From the NCBI GenBank assembly GCA_905236495.1, contig CAJOPV010000086.1, forward strand, positions 1-33,139: 33,139 nt of DNA. Reading direction: 5' to 3'. The position numbers and the translations under genes were made by a program. This document shows, in pieces, positions 7,367 to 15,877 of this stretch. The notes beneath the pieces were generated by a model. The model saw only the letters and a list, made by a program, of their open reading frames with translations, was not told the DNA's origin and did no database searches. The stretch's first letter is position 1. Each line of letters opens with the position of its first letter. This stretch comes from an uncultured Christensenellaceae bacterium. Lineage in GTDB: Bacteria; Bacillota; Clostridia; Christensenellales; Aristaeellaceae.

Positions 7367-8352
7367 GTTTCAGCTTCCTCCGATATGGTTTGCATAAGTC
7401 CTTCCGATAAGGCGGCCCAGCCCACGTTGAAATACCGCTGCCGCCGGGCGGTGAGCACCGCCTCCAGGATGCGGCGCAGGGACGAAGCCGATGCGTTTTC
7501 CCAGCCGGGAGGCATATCCGCCGCCGCGCCTTCTGCTTTCGCGGTGAGCAGGGCGCGTATCTCCTGCTCCAGGATATCCAGCAGCCTTTCGCCGTTATCC
7601 TTCTGATCCTTGAGGACCTGAGCGGCCCCGGGCAGATCGGCGGGACATCGGACGGCTAAAAAGCCCTTGCGCACCGTATCCCTCGCCGCCCAGTAGGTTT
7701 CATCCTTTTCCATCTGCAGCGCCCGGCCCAGGCTGCCCTCGCAGAAGCGGGAAAGGCTCCCGGCCCGGTCTCTGGGAACGCCCCGCCGGATCAGCTCCGC
7801 TTCGATGCGCTCCGCGCTCCAGGGCTGCACCCGCACGCACCGGCACCGGGAGCGCACCGTGGGCAGCACGGCGCTTTCCTGATCGGCGGTGAGGAAAAAC
7901 CAGGTATCCTCCGCCCCGTCCTCCAATGTTTTCAGCAGACAATTCTGGGCCTGAGGGGTCATGCGCTCGGCGTTATCCAGCACCACCACCCGCCGTCCTC
8001 CCTCCAGGGAATGGCGGGACAGGGCGTCGATCATCTCCCGCAGGGCGTCGATCTTTAACGTCTTTTCCCTTGGCCCGGGGGCGGGAAACAGGGCGTCCGG
8101 GTGGGTGCGGGCGAGGAAGCGCCTGCAATCCCGGCATTGCCCGCAGGGCTTGTCCCCGCCGTCGGCGGAGCATAAGAGGCCCTGGGCCAGCAGGTGGGAA
8201 AAGGTGCGCTTGCCTACCCCCGCGTCGCCGGTAATGAGGGTGGCGTGGGCAAGGCGGCCTTGAGCAAAATCCCGCCGCAGGGCGTTCAGCGCTTCGCTGC
8301 CCGCAGCGCAGTCATGCAGGGTCGGGGCCCTTCCTTCATCAGTACTTGACAA
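7354..8352 (-). CDS. holB: DNA polymerase III delta-prime subunit (clamp loader)
   Basis: Delta-prime is a structural subunit of the clamp loader that opens the DnaN sliding clamp. The 332-residue protein has an AAA+ fold with a Walker A-like GDAGVGKRT (42-50). Four cysteines at 61, 70, 73 and 76 (CGQCRDC) match the zinc module of clamp-loader subunits, and an SRC element stands at about 168-170. The start is a TTG at 8352, preceded by GGTGG six bases upstream; no ATG in frame would preserve the N-terminal domain. It overlaps the end of darA by 14 bases and the start of ricT by 13 bases, so the three genes form a tight operon. The order darA-holB-ricT matches the Bacillus yaaQ-(yaaR)-holB-yaaT region, minus yaaR. 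Confidence 0.9.
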   Translation of the reverse strand: MSSTDEGRAPTLHDCAAGSEALNALRRDFAQGRLAHATLITGDAGVGKRTFSHLLAQGLLCSADGGDKPCGQCRDCRRFLARTHPDALFPAPGPREKTLKIDALREMIDALSRHSLEGGRRVVVLDNAERMTPQAQNCLLKTLEDGAEDTWFFLTADQESAVLPTVRSRCRCVRVQPWSAERIEAELIRRGVPRDRAGSLSRFCEGSLGRALQMEKDETYWAARDTVRKGFLAVRCPADLPGAAQVLKDQKDNGERLLDILEQEIRALLTAKAEGAAADMPPGWENASASSLRRILEAVLTARRQRYFNVGWAALSEGLMQTISEEAETWQV

Positions 8353-8668
8353 ATTGATCCACCGTCAAAACGAACACCGTGGCGCCCCCCACCGTCACCT
8401 CGATGGGGAAGGAGGAATACATGCCGTTGCTGCCTCCCATGGTGATGGGAGACGCGGCGATCTGCCGCCGGCTTTTGCAGATTTTTTCGATGATGCCCAG
8501 GCCTTCCTGCATGCGGTTATCCTCCACGCCCAGGAGCAGCGTGGTGTTGCCCGATTTGAGGAAGCCGCCGGTGGTTGCCAGCTTGGTGACGCCGAAGCCT
8601 TCGTTCATCAGTTCGCTGATCAGGCGGGACGCATCCTCGTCCTGTACGATGGCGATAATCAGTTTCAT
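8339..8668 (-). CDS. darA: Cyclic-di-AMP receptor, PII-like (DarA/YaaQ)
   Basis: DarA is a trimeric PII-like protein that binds the second messenger cyclic-di-AMP; its downstream target is unknown. The protein is 109 residues, the same length as B. subtilis DarA. Its ligand-loop signature TTGGFLKSGNTT is at 32-43. The ATG at 8668 starts MKLIIAIVQDED and has AAGGAG upstream at a suitable distance. A longer reading frame reaching to 8731 would run through the promoter and is rejected. Being first in an operon with holB and ricT is the usual Firmicutes context. A clear promoter is present at 8720-8748. Confidence 0.94.
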   Translation of the reverse strand: MKLIIAIVQDEDASRLISELMNEGFGVTKLATTGGFLKSGNTTLLLGVEDNRMQEGLGIIEKICKSRRQIAASPITMGGSNGMYSSFPIEVTVGGATVFVLTVDQFVKY

Positions 8669-8719
8669 GCCTTCCGCACTCCTTTCCTCATCGGGAAGCC
8701 TGCAGATTGATCCATTCGT

Positions 8720-8748
8720 ATTATATATCATTTTTTCACAAATATCAA
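8720..8748 (-). promoter_or_regulatory. Promoter of darA-holB-ricT
   Basis: On the minus strand TTGATA (8743-8748), a 17-base spacer and TATAAT (8720-8725) form a near-consensus promoter. It diverges from the plsX promoter, with 20 bases between the two -35 boxes. A shared regulator could act on both, but no operator is evident. Confidence 0.85.
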
Positions 8749-8768
8749 CCGCCCGGCGGCAGAAGGGA

Positions 8769-8797
8769 TTGTCAATCGGGCGGGATTGTGGTAAAAT
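8769..8797 (+). promoter_or_regulatory. Promoter of plsX-acpP-rnc-smc-ftsY
   Basis: TTGTCA (8769-8774), a 17-base spacer and TAAAAT (8792-8797) form the promoter. TGG directly before the -10 box gives an extended -10. I do not recognise a FapR-type operator palindrome around it. Confidence 0.75.
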
Positions 8798-8838
8798 ACA
8801 CGATGGTTTATGCTGGAACTTGGTAAGGAGTGACGGGG

Positions 8839-9837
8839 ATGACCCACATTTATCTGGACGCCATGGGCGGCGACAACGCCCCGGCGTGCACCGTTGAGGG
8901 GGCGCTGGAAGCCCTGCGGGCGGATCAGGAGCTGAAAATCACCCTGGGCGGGCCCAAGGCGGAGATCGCGCCTTTGCTTTCGGAGGCCGGGGACGTAAAG
9001 GACCGCATCGAAATCGACGACTGCGACGAGATCATCACCAACCATGACGCTCCCGTCATGGCGATCCGGCAAAAGAAAAACAGCGCCCAGGTGAAGGGCA
9101 TGCTGCTTGTCCGGGAAGGCGGGGCCGACGGCTTCGTATCCGCCGGCAGCACCGGGGCCACCTTAGCCGGGGGCATGTTCCGCCTGGGGCGCATCCCCGG
9201 GGTGGAGCGGCCTGCCCTGGCGCCGCTTCTGCCCAACGGGAAGGACTTTTTCTGCCTCATCGACTGCGGGGCCAACGTGGATTGCCTGCCCGCCTACCTG
9301 CCCCAGTTCGGCGTGATGGGGGCGGCGTACGTAAAGGCCGTGCGGGGGGTCGATAATCCCCGGGTAGGCCTTGTCAATATCGGGGCGGAGGCCGAAAAGG
9401 GCAACGCCCTGGTGAAGGCGGCCTACCCCCTGATGGAGCAGGCGGGCTTCAACTTCGTGGGCAACATCGAGGGCCGGGACATTACCGCCGATCTTGCGGA
9501 CGTGGTGGTGTGCGACGGTTTTTCCGGCAATCTGATCCTCAAATTCATGGAGGGCGTGGCGGGCACCCTGATGGGCATGATCAAAAAGGAAATCTACGCC
9601 GATACCCGGAGCAAGCTGGGCGGCCTGCTTGCCAAGCCCGCCTTCCGCCGGGTGAAAAAGGCCATGGATTACACCGAAGTGGGCGGGGCCCCGCTGCTGG
9701 GGGTGCAGGGCGTGGTAGTCAAGGCCCACGGCTCCAGCAACGCCCACGCCATTGCCTGCGCCGTTCGCCAGGCCGTGCTCATGGCGCGGAAGAACCTGGT
9801 TCAAACCATAGAAACGGAAATCTCCAGACAGCTTTGA
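8839..9837 (+). CDS. plsX: Phosphate acyltransferase PlsX
   Basis: PlsX converts acyl-ACP to acyl-phosphate, the donor used by PlsY to start phospholipid synthesis. The 332-residue protein has the family start IYLDAMGGDNAP, then GFVSAGSTGA (about 97-106), NIGAEAEKGN (about 178-187) and the region CDGFSGNLILKFMEG (about 222-236). The ATG at 8839 is chosen because AAGGAG ends 8 bases before it; an upstream GTG at 8830 overlaps that ribosome site. It leads an operon with acpP, rnc, smc and ftsY. fabD and fabG, which often stand between plsX and acpP, are absent here. Confidence 0.95.
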   Translation: MTHIYLDAMGGDNAPACTVEGALEALRADQELKITLGGPKAEIAPLLSEAGDVKDRIEIDDCDEIITNHDAPVMAIRQKKNSAQVKGMLLVREGGADGFVSAGSTGATLAGGMFRLGRIPGVERPALAPLLPNGKDFFCLIDCGANVDCLPAYLPQFGVMGAAYVKAVRGVDNPRVGLVNIGAEAEKGNALVKAAYPLMEQAGFNFVGNIEGRDITADLADVVVCDGFSGNLILKFMEGVAGTLMGMIKKEIYADTRSKLGGLLAKPAFRRVKKAMDYTEVGGAPLLGVQGVVVKAHGSSNAHAIACAVRQAVLMARKNLVQTIETEISRQL

Positions 9838-9859
9838 ACAACAAAAGGAGGAAAAGAAC

Positions 9860-10090
9860 ATGGTATTTGAAACCGTAGCCCAGATGATTGCCAAGCAATT
9901 GAAAATGGACGTGAGCGAGATCACCCCCGACAAGCGTTTGGTGGAGGACCTGAAGGCGGACAGCGCCAACGTGATGGTGCTCATCATGGATCTGGAGGAC
10001 GCCTTCAACATGACCGTGGACGACGCCGCCATCAACACGCTGCGCACCGTGGGCGACGTGGTAAAATACATCGAAGAGCGTCAGGAATAA
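9860..10090 (+). CDS. acpP: Acyl carrier protein
   Basis: ACP carries growing fatty acyl chains on a phosphopantetheine arm. The protein is 76 residues, normal for the family. The attachment serine is Ser35 in LKADSANVMVLIMDLEDAF. The usual DSLD motif is DSAN here, so the Leu and Asp that follow the serine in most ACPs are replaced. The rest of helix II keeps the acidic face. AGGAGG lies 8 bases before the ATG. Lying directly between plsX and rnc fits fatty acid and phospholipid synthesis, and it could also serve PlsX as acyl-ACP substrate. Confidence 0.92.
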   Translation: MVFETVAQMIAKQLKMDVSEITPDKRLVEDLKADSANVMVLIMDLEDAFNMTVDDAAINTLRTVGDVVKYIEERQE

Positions 10091-10100
10091 TCCAACGGGA

Positions 10101-10141
10101 AACAGCGGCGCGCTCACCAAAGTGGGCGCGCCCGTGCTGTT
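10101..10141 (+). promoter_or_regulatory. Long hairpin in the acpP-rnc gap, upstream of RNase III gene
   Basis: GGCGCGCTCAC (10107-10117) pairs with GTGGGCGCGCC (10122-10132) around a CAAA loop. After a 3-base bulge (CGT), AACAGC (10101-10106) pairs with GCTGTT (10136-10141). That is 17 base pairs, one of them G-U. No T-run follows, so it is not a standard terminator. It ends 27 bases before the rnc start, where a double-stranded RNase III target would be expected for autoregulation; that role is inferred. Confidence 0.65.
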
Positions 10142-10168
10142 GTGAAGAACGGGAAGGAAAGGGCTTGC

Positions 10169-10831
10169 ATGGCAGACTTGAGCGCTCTGGAGGGAAAGCT
10201 GGGCTACGGGTTCCGGGAGAAGGGCCTTCTGCGCCTGGCGCTGACACATCCCTCCGCAGGGCGGCGGCACAATCAGCGGCTGGAGTTTCTGGGCGACGCG
10301 GTGCTGGAGCTGTGCGTCAGCGAAAAAATCTATGAAAAGCACCCCGAAATGCAGGAAGGGGCCATGACCCAGTTAAGACAGAAGCTGGTGCGGGAGGAGC
10401 GGCTTTCCGCCGCCGCCCGGGGAATCGGCCTGGGGCGGCACCTCATCATGGATTGGGGCTGCGAGGCCACGGGGGGACGGGAAAACCCCTCCGTGCTCTG
10501 CGACGCCTTTGAAGCGGTGCTGGCGGCGGTGTATCTGGACGGGGGGATCGACGCCGCCCGGAACGTGGTGCTGCGCCTCATCGGGGACTGCTCCGAAACC
10601 GGGGAAAGCGATTTCAAGAGCGAACTGCAGCAGCTCACCCAGGCCCAGGGCCATCCCGTGCCGGAATATCAGACGGTGGGCCAATCCGGCCCGCCCCACG
10701 ACCCTACCTTCACCTCCGCCGTCTTTCTGGAGGGGAAGGAACTGGCCCGGGGCGAGGGCAAAAGCAAAAAACGCGCCGAGCAGGAGGCTGCCCGGCTTGC
10801 GATGAAAATACTGGAGCATCCGGGGGAATAG
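10169..10831 (+). CDS. rnc: Ribonuclease III
   Basis: RNase III cuts double-stranded RNA in rRNA precursors and some mRNAs. The 220-residue protein has the signature HNQRLEFLGDAVLEL (34-48) with catalytic Glu39 and Asp43. The second acidic pair is Asp112 and Glu115 in CDAFEAVLAA. The C-terminal double-stranded RNA-binding domain covers about 148-216 and ends in KSKKRAEQEAARLAMKIL. The ATG at 10169 is preferred because AAGGAAAGGG lies just upstream; a GTG at 10142 has no ribosome site. rnc-smc-ftsY is a conserved Firmicutes order. smc starts only 6 bases after the rnc stop. Confidence 0.95.
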   Translation: MADLSALEGKLGYGFREKGLLRLALTHPSAGRRHNQRLEFLGDAVLELCVSEKIYEKHPEMQEGAMTQLRQKLVREERLSAAARGIGLGRHLIMDWGCEATGGRENPSVLCDAFEAVLAAVYLDGGIDAARNVVLRLIGDCSETGESDFKSELQQLTQAQGHPVPEYQTVGQSGPPHDPTFTSAVFLEGKELARGEGKSKKRAEQEAARLAMKILEHPGE

Positions 10832-10837
10832 CAAAGA

Positions 10838-13800
10838 ATGCGCCTCAAGAAACTGGAGATCCACGGGTTCAAATCCTTTGCCGACCGAACGGAGATCGTG
10901 TTCAACCAGGGCATCACGGGCATCGTGGGGCCCAACGGATCGGGGAAAAGCAACATCGGCGACGCCGTGCGCTGGGTGCTGGGCGAGCAGAGCGCCCGGG
11001 TGCTGCGGGGCGCCAAGATGGAAGATGTGATCTTCGGCGGCACGGCAAAGCGGAAGCAGGCCTCCTACTGCGAGGTCTCTTTGGTGTTCGATAACGAGGA
11101 TGGGGCGCTGAAATCCTCCTATGCCGAGGTCATGGTGACCCGGCGGGTCTATCGCAACGGGGACAGCGATTATTTCCTGAATAAGACCGCCTGCCGCCTG
11201 AAGGATATCCTGGAGCTGTTCCGGGATACGGGCATCGGAAGAGAAGGGTATTCCCTCATCGGGCAGGGCCGCATCGACGAGATCCTCTCCGCCAAATCCG
11301 AGGATCGCCGGCAGGCCTTTGAGGAGGCCGCCGGGGTCATGACCTTCCGGGTGCGCAAGGAAGAGGCCGAGCGAAAGCTGGGAAGGACCCGGGACAACCT
11401 GACGCGGGTGCGGGATATCTTGGAGGAATTGGGCTCCCGGGTGGAGCCGCTGGAGAGGCAGGCCGCCGTAGCCCGGGAATACCTGGAGGTGGCGGAGCGC
11501 CTCCGCACCCTGGAAATCAATATTTTCCTGATCCGCCACGATAAGGTGAAGGACCGCATCGCCGGGCTGGATATGACGCTGGAGGGCTTGCGGGATATCC
11601 TGCTGCACCACGAGGCGCGGCTCAATGAAAACGCCGCTCAGCGGGAAAAGCTGGAGGAAGCCGTGGCCCTGCTGGAGGAGGAAACGGCGAAGGCCCGGCA
11701 GGCCCACCTTTCCGCCAACGACGCTTTGTACGAGGCCCAGTCCGCCCGGGAGCGGACGGAGCATCAGATCGCTTCTGCCCGGGAAACGATGGACCGCATC
11801 GACGCCCAGATGGCGGAAACGAGGCAGAAGCAATCCGACCTGCGCTCCCTGTTTCAACAGGGAGAGGAAGAAACCAAGGAAAGCGGCGCCGCCCTGGAAA
11901 AAGCAAAAGGGGAGCTGGATGGGGAGCAGGGCCGCCTGGACTTATTCATTGCCGACGCCCAGGAAAAGGAAGAGGCCCTGGACCGGCACAAGGCGGATAT
12001 CCTCGCCGCCATGAACCGCCTGTCCGACGCCCGGAACCAGCAGGCCCGGCAGCAGGCTATCTGCGCCCAGATGAAAAACCGCCTGGAGGAGATCCGCCTG
12101 GCGGTCAAGGAAGGGGAAGGGCGGCAGACCGAATTGACAGGCGCCCTGCGGGCCGCGGAGGCCCAGGCCGGGGAAGTGGATGCCGGGCTGGAAGCCTTAA
12201 AAACCGATGCCGCGGAAACGGAAGGCCGCCTGCGGGCCCTCACCGAGGATACCCAGCGCACCGCCGAGCAGGCCCAGAGCCTGAACGTGAAATACCAAGG
12301 CGATCTGAGCCGCCTGCGCCTCATGGAGGAAATGAGCCGGGAGATGGAGGGATACAGCCAGTCCGTCCGCAAGGCCCTTTCCTACGCGGGGGCGGACCCC
12401 GCCGTCCGGGGCGTGGTGGCGAGGCTCATGCAGGTGCCCAAGGACCTGGAGACCGCCATTGATATGGTGCTGGGCGGCGCGCTGCAAAATATCGTGACGG
12501 AGGACGAGGAGGCCGCCAAGCGCCTCATCGATTACTTAAGGCAGAACCGCCTGGGCAGGGCCACCTTCCTGCCCATGACCAGCGTGAAGGGCAGGACGCT
12601 GAACGCTGAGGAGCGAAGGCTTCTTTCCATGCCCGGGTGCCTGGGCGTCGCCAGCGAATTGATCTCCTACGATCCCCAGTACCGGGGCATCATGGAAAAC
12701 CTGCTGGGCCGCACCGTCATCGCCAAGGACCTGGACAGCGGCATCCCCATCATGCGGGCGGGACGCCACGCCTTTCGCCTGGTGACGCTGGAGGGGGACG
12801 TGATGCACTCCGGCGGCTCCATGACCGGCGGCACGGCGCAAAAGAGCGCGGTGAGCCTGCTGGGCCGGGAGCGGGAAATGAAGGATATGCAAGCCGCCCT
12901 GGCAGCCGAAAAGAAGGAGCTTGCCGCCCTGCGGGAAAAGCTTATGCAGATGCAGGCCCAGAGGGAGGAAATGAAGCGGCTGCGCAACGAGGCCATGGAA
13001 CGGGTGCACCAGGAAGAGATCGCCGTAGCCCGGGAGCAGGAACGGGTATTCAACGCCCGGGCGGAATTGACCGCCGCCTCCGAGCAGCTGGAGCGTACCC
13101 GGGCCGCCGCCGCGCAGCTCACCGAAAGCATCGCGGAGATCGAGGACGATCTTCGCCGGGCCCAGAGCATCGCCGAAAACGAAACCATCGACCGGGAGGC
13201 CATGGACCGAAAGACCGAGGCCATGCAGAAGGCCCTTTTCGAGGCCCGGGAAAAGGCGGAGCACCAGCGGGAGCTGGTGACGAAAATGCGCCTGCAGTAC
13301 GCCGAGCTCACCTACGCCCTGGATACCCTGCGGCGGGATCGGGCCCGGCGGGATCAGGAGCTTGCGGCCCTCTCCGAAGCGCTGAAAAAGCTGGAGGGCG
13401 AAAAGGCCGAACGGGAGCAGGCCGTCATTCAGGCAAAGGAAACCTTAACCGCCCAGGATCAGGCCTTCCGGGAGCAGGAAAAGCGGGTGGCAGAATGCCA
13501 GCGGCACGCGGAGGAGCTGGAGCAGAAGCGCCAGGAAAAGGCCGCCGCCCAGCGGGAATGCGTACGGCTCAGCGAGGAAATCCACAGGGCTTACGACGAG
13601 GACAGCATGAAGCTGCACCGGGCAGAGCTGGCAAAGGATCGGGCGGAAAACGAGCTGAAGGTGATGACCGATCACATCTTCAACACCTACGATCTCACCT
13701 ACGCAGGGGCGGAGGAATTCCGGGCGCAGGGCGTGTTCGAGCTGGGAAACAGCGAAAAAGAGGCCGCCGCCCTTCGGGGGCGCATCCGGGAGATGGGCCC

Positions 13801-14395
13801 GGTGAACGTGGGGGCCATCGAGGAATACGCCGCCACCAAGGAGCGCTTTGACGATCTCACCGCCCAGGAGCAGGATCTGACAAAGGCGGAAAGCGATCTG
13901 CAAGCCCTCATCGAGCGCCTCCTTTCCCAGATGGAAAGGCAGTTCGTGCAGGAGTTTGCCAAGCTGGGCGATTATTTCAAGGAGACCTTTGCCCGCCTGT
14001 TCGGCGGCGGGCAGGCGGAGCTTCGGCTCACCGATCCCTCCGACGCCCTGAACTGCGGCATCGAGATCATCGCCCAGCCCCCGGGAAAGAAGCTGCAATT
14101 GCTTTCGCTTCTTTCCGGCGGGGAGCGGGCCCTCACCGCCATCGCCATTCTCTTTGCCATGCTGAAACTGAAGCCCACCCCCTTCTGCATCCTGGATGAG
14201 ATCGAGGCGGCGCTGGACGAAGCCAACATCGGCTATTTCGCCGATTACCTGGCGGAATACGCCAAGACCACCCAGTTCGTGGTGATTACCCACCGCAAGG
14301 GCACCATGGAGCGCTGCGACGCCCTCTACGGCGTCGCCATGCAGGAGCGGGGCGTCAGCGGCATGGTTTCCGTCAATCTGCAGGATTTTGATTGA
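10838..14395 (+). CDS. smc: Chromosome segregation protein SMC
   Basis: SMC is the ATPase core of the bacterial condensin and works with ScpA and ScpB. The 1185-residue protein has the full family layout. The Walker A site is GPNGSGKSN (31-39). A long coiled coil follows to about 515, then the hinge domain at about 520-660 with GGSMTGG at its end, and then a second coiled coil to about 1020. The signature LSGGERALTAIAILFAM begins at about 1091, and Walker B is FCILDEIEAALDEAN at about 1115. The start directly after rnc and the end just before ftsY imply one transcript. scpA and scpB are not in the window. Confidence 0.97.
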   Translation: MRLKKLEIHGFKSFADRTEIVFNQGITGIVGPNGSGKSNIGDAVRWVLGEQSARVLRGAKMEDVIFGGTAKRKQASYCEVSLVFDNEDGALKSSYAEVMVTRRVYRNGDSDYFLNKTACRLKDILELFRDTGIGREGYSLIGQGRIDEILSAKSEDRRQAFEEAAGVMTFRVRKEEAERKLGRTRDNLTRVRDILEELGSRVEPLERQAAVAREYLEVAERLRTLEINIFLIRHDKVKDRIAGLDMTLEGLRDILLHHEARLNENAAQREKLEEAVALLEEETAKARQAHLSANDALYEAQSARERTEHQIASARETMDRIDAQMAETRQKQSDLRSLFQQGEEETKESGAALEKAKGELDGEQGRLDLFIADAQEKEEALDRHKADILAAMNRLSDARNQQARQQAICAQMKNRLEEIRLAVKEGEGRQTELTGALRAAEAQAGEVDAGLEALKTDAAETEGRLRALTEDTQRTAEQAQSLNVKYQGDLSRLRLMEEMSREMEGYSQSVRKALSYAGADPAVRGVVARLMQVPKDLETAIDMVLGGALQNIVTEDEEAAKRLIDYLRQNRLGRATFLPMTSVKGRTLNAEERRLLSMPGCLGVASELISYDPQYRGIMENLLGRTVIAKDLDSGIPIMRAGRHAFRLVTLEGDVMHSGGSMTGGTAQKSAVSLLGREREMKDMQAALAAEKKELAALREKLMQMQAQREEMKRLRNEAMERVHQEEIAVAREQERVFNARAELTAASEQLERTRAAAAQLTESIAEIEDDLRRAQSIAENETIDREAMDRKTEAMQKALFEAREKAEHQRELVTKMRLQYAELTYALDTLRRDRARRDQELAALSEALKKLEGEKAEREQAVIQAKETLTAQDQAFREQEKRVAECQRHAEELEQKRQEKAAAQRECVRLSEEIHRAYDEDSMKLHRAELAKDRAENELKVMTDHIFNTYDLTYAGAEEFRAQGVFELGNSEKEAAALRGRIREMGPVNVGAIEEYAATKERFDDLTAQEQDLTKAESDLQALIERLLSQMERQFVQEFAKLGDYFKETFARLFGGGQAELRLTDPSDALNCGIEIIAQPPGKKLQLLSLLSGGERALTAIAILFAMLKLKPTPFCILDEIEAALDEANIGYFADYLAEYAKTTQFVVITHRKGTMERCDALYGVAMQERGVSGMVSVNLQDFD

Positions 14396-14411
14396 GGCAG
14401 GAGGAAAAGCT

Positions 14412-15308
14412 ATGAGTTTCTTTCAGCGCTTGCGTCAGGGCCTGAGCAAGACCCGGGGAGGCCTGACCGATCGGGTGGATGGCCTGGTGCAATCTGCCGA
14501 GAAGATCGACGAGGATTTTTACGACGAGCTTACGGATATCCTGATCCTGGCGGACGTGGGCGTGGCAGCCAGCACCGAAGTGATCGAAAAGCTCCGCGCC
14601 CGGGTGGATGCCGAAAAGGTCAGGGACGGCGCCCGGGCCCGGGAAATTTTCAAGCAAATCCTGGTGGAGGAAATGAATATTCCCCGGCCTGTGCTGAAAT
14701 GGCCCATGGTGATGTTCGTGGTGGGGGTCAACGGCGTGGGGAAGACCACCACCATCGGAAAACTGGCCCTGCGGTTCCAGGAGATCGGCAGGTCCGTCAT
14801 GCTGGCGGCGGCGGACACCTTCAGGGCCGCGGCGGACGAGCAGCTGGCGGTGTGGGCGGAGCGTGCGAAGGTGCCCATCATCCGGGGCCAGGAGGGGGGC
14901 GACCCCGCCTCGGTGGTCTATGACGCGGTGCAGGCCGCCAAGGCCCGGAAAACGGATCTGCTCATCGTGGATACCGCCGGGCGGCTGCACAACAAAAAGA
15001 ATTTGATGGACGAGCTTGCCAAAATGCGCCGGATCATCGACCGGGAATACCCGGAGGCGGAAATGCGCTGCATGCTGGTGCTGGACGCCACCACGGGCCA
15101 GAACGGCATCCAGCAGGCCAAGCAATTCAAGGAGGCCGCCGAGATCAACGGCATCGTGCTCACCAAGCTGGACGGCACCGCCAAGGGCGGCGTTGCCATC
15201 GCCATCCGAAAGGAACTGAACATCCCCGTTTGGTACATCGGCGTGGGGGAGGGCATCGACGATCTGCAGGCCTTCGACGCCAAGGAATTTGTGGAAGCGC
15301 TGTTCTGA
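14412..15308 (+). CDS. ftsY: Signal recognition particle receptor FtsY
   Basis: FtsY is the GTPase receptor that docks SRP-ribosome complexes at the membrane for SecYEG delivery. The 298-residue protein has a short N-terminus without the long acidic A domain of E. coli. An N domain is followed by the SRP GTPase G domain: GVNGVGKTTTIGKL (about 105-118), DTFRAAADEQL, DTAGR, and TKLDGTAKGG. The ATG at 14412 has AGGAGG 7 bases upstream. A TTG further upstream overlaps the smc stop and has no ribosome site. The gene closes the plsX-to-ftsY unit. No ffh is present in the window. Confidence 0.96.
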   Translation: MSFFQRLRQGLSKTRGGLTDRVDGLVQSAEKIDEDFYDELTDILILADVGVAASTEVIEKLRARVDAEKVRDGARAREIFKQILVEEMNIPRPVLKWPMVMFVVGVNGVGKTTTIGKLALRFQEIGRSVMLAAADTFRAAADEQLAVWAERAKVPIIRGQEGGDPASVVYDAVQAAKARKTDLLIVDTAGRLHNKKNLMDELAKMRRIIDREYPEAEMRCMLVLDATTGQNGIQQAKQFKEAAEINGIVLTKLDGTAKGGVAIAIRKELNIPVWYIGVGEGIDDLQAFDAKEFVEALF

Positions 15309-15319
15309 GCTGCTCTTGC

Positions 15320-15348
15320 TTGTTGTTTAACGGAAATTGTGTTACAAT
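15320..15348 (+). promoter_or_regulatory. Promoter of the GNAT acetyltransferase gene
   Basis: TTGTTG (15320-15325), a 17-base spacer and TACAAT (15343-15348) form the promoter. TGT before the -10 box gives an extended -10. It begins 11 bases after the ftsY stop. The implied leader is only about 10 bases. Confidence 0.65.
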
Positions 15349-15363
15349 GCTTGAGGTGCCTGC

Positions 15364-15831
15364 ATGATGAATCTGCTGCGGCTGTTTTCCCGGAAGCCCA
15401 TGTTTTCCGACGGGGAAATCGACCTGGTGCTTTCCAACCAGGAGGTGGCGGACGCATCCTGCGGCATTGAGGACGGGTATCTGTTCTGCATCTATCGGAC
15501 GGGCGCCCGGGATTATGTGGGGTATGTGAGCCTGCGGCTGGGGGAAAGCCCCGCCCTTTATTACCTGGGCCACATCGGCTACCGCATCGAGGAAAAGCAT
15601 CGGGGCCACGGCTACGCGGAAAAGGCCTGCCGGTGCATGCTGCCGCTGCTTCGGCGGCTGAACCTGGACAGCGTCGTCATCACCGCCAACGTGGAAAACC
15701 TCCCCTCCCGCCGCACGGCGGAAAAGCTGGGCTGCGCCCTGGAGCGCATCGCCCCCGTGCCCCCCGCTTATCAGGGCATCTGCGCCGGAGCGCGGTATAA
15801 GTGCCGGTATATCTGGCGCATGGGGGATTAG
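15364..15831 (+). CDS. GNAT family N-acetyltransferase
   Basis: This 155-residue protein has the GNAT acetyl-CoA fold. The pyrophosphate-binding motif A is EKHRGHGYAEKA (about 79-90), and the later segment NVENLPSRRTAEKLGC (about 113-128) is the usual C-terminal signature of RimJ/RimL-like members. The substrate cannot be read from sequence; protein N-termini, amino acids or small amines are all possible. ATG codons occur at 15364 and 15367. The weak GAGGTG site suits either. It has its own promoter after ftsY and lies 46 bases before the hydrolase gene. Confidence 0.82.
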   Translation: MMNLLRLFSRKPMFSDGEIDLVLSNQEVADASCGIEDGYLFCIYRTGARDYVGYVSLRLGESPALYYLGHIGYRIEEKHRGHGYAEKACRCMLPLLRRLNLDSVVITANVENLPSRRTAEKLGCALERIAPVPPAYQGICAGARYKCRYIWRMGD

Positions 15832-15840
15832 GGATCGTCA

Positions 15841-15846
15841 TATAAT
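15841..15846 (+). promoter_or_regulatory. Possible -10 box upstream of the hydrolase operon
   Basis: A perfect TATAAT lies in the gap between the GNAT gene and the hydrolase gene. No acceptable -35 box stands 16-18 bases upstream and there is no TGn extension. It may be a weak or activator-dependent promoter for the eight-gene unit that follows, or chance. Confidence 0.3.
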
Positions 15847-15877
15847 ACAATGTTGAAGGAACGGGAGGGCAGGGGCC

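Noticed and set aside
10373..11857. A 494-codon open frame on the minus strand
   Set aside because: It is antisense to rnc and smc, both of which have full family motifs. No ribosome site or promoter supports it.
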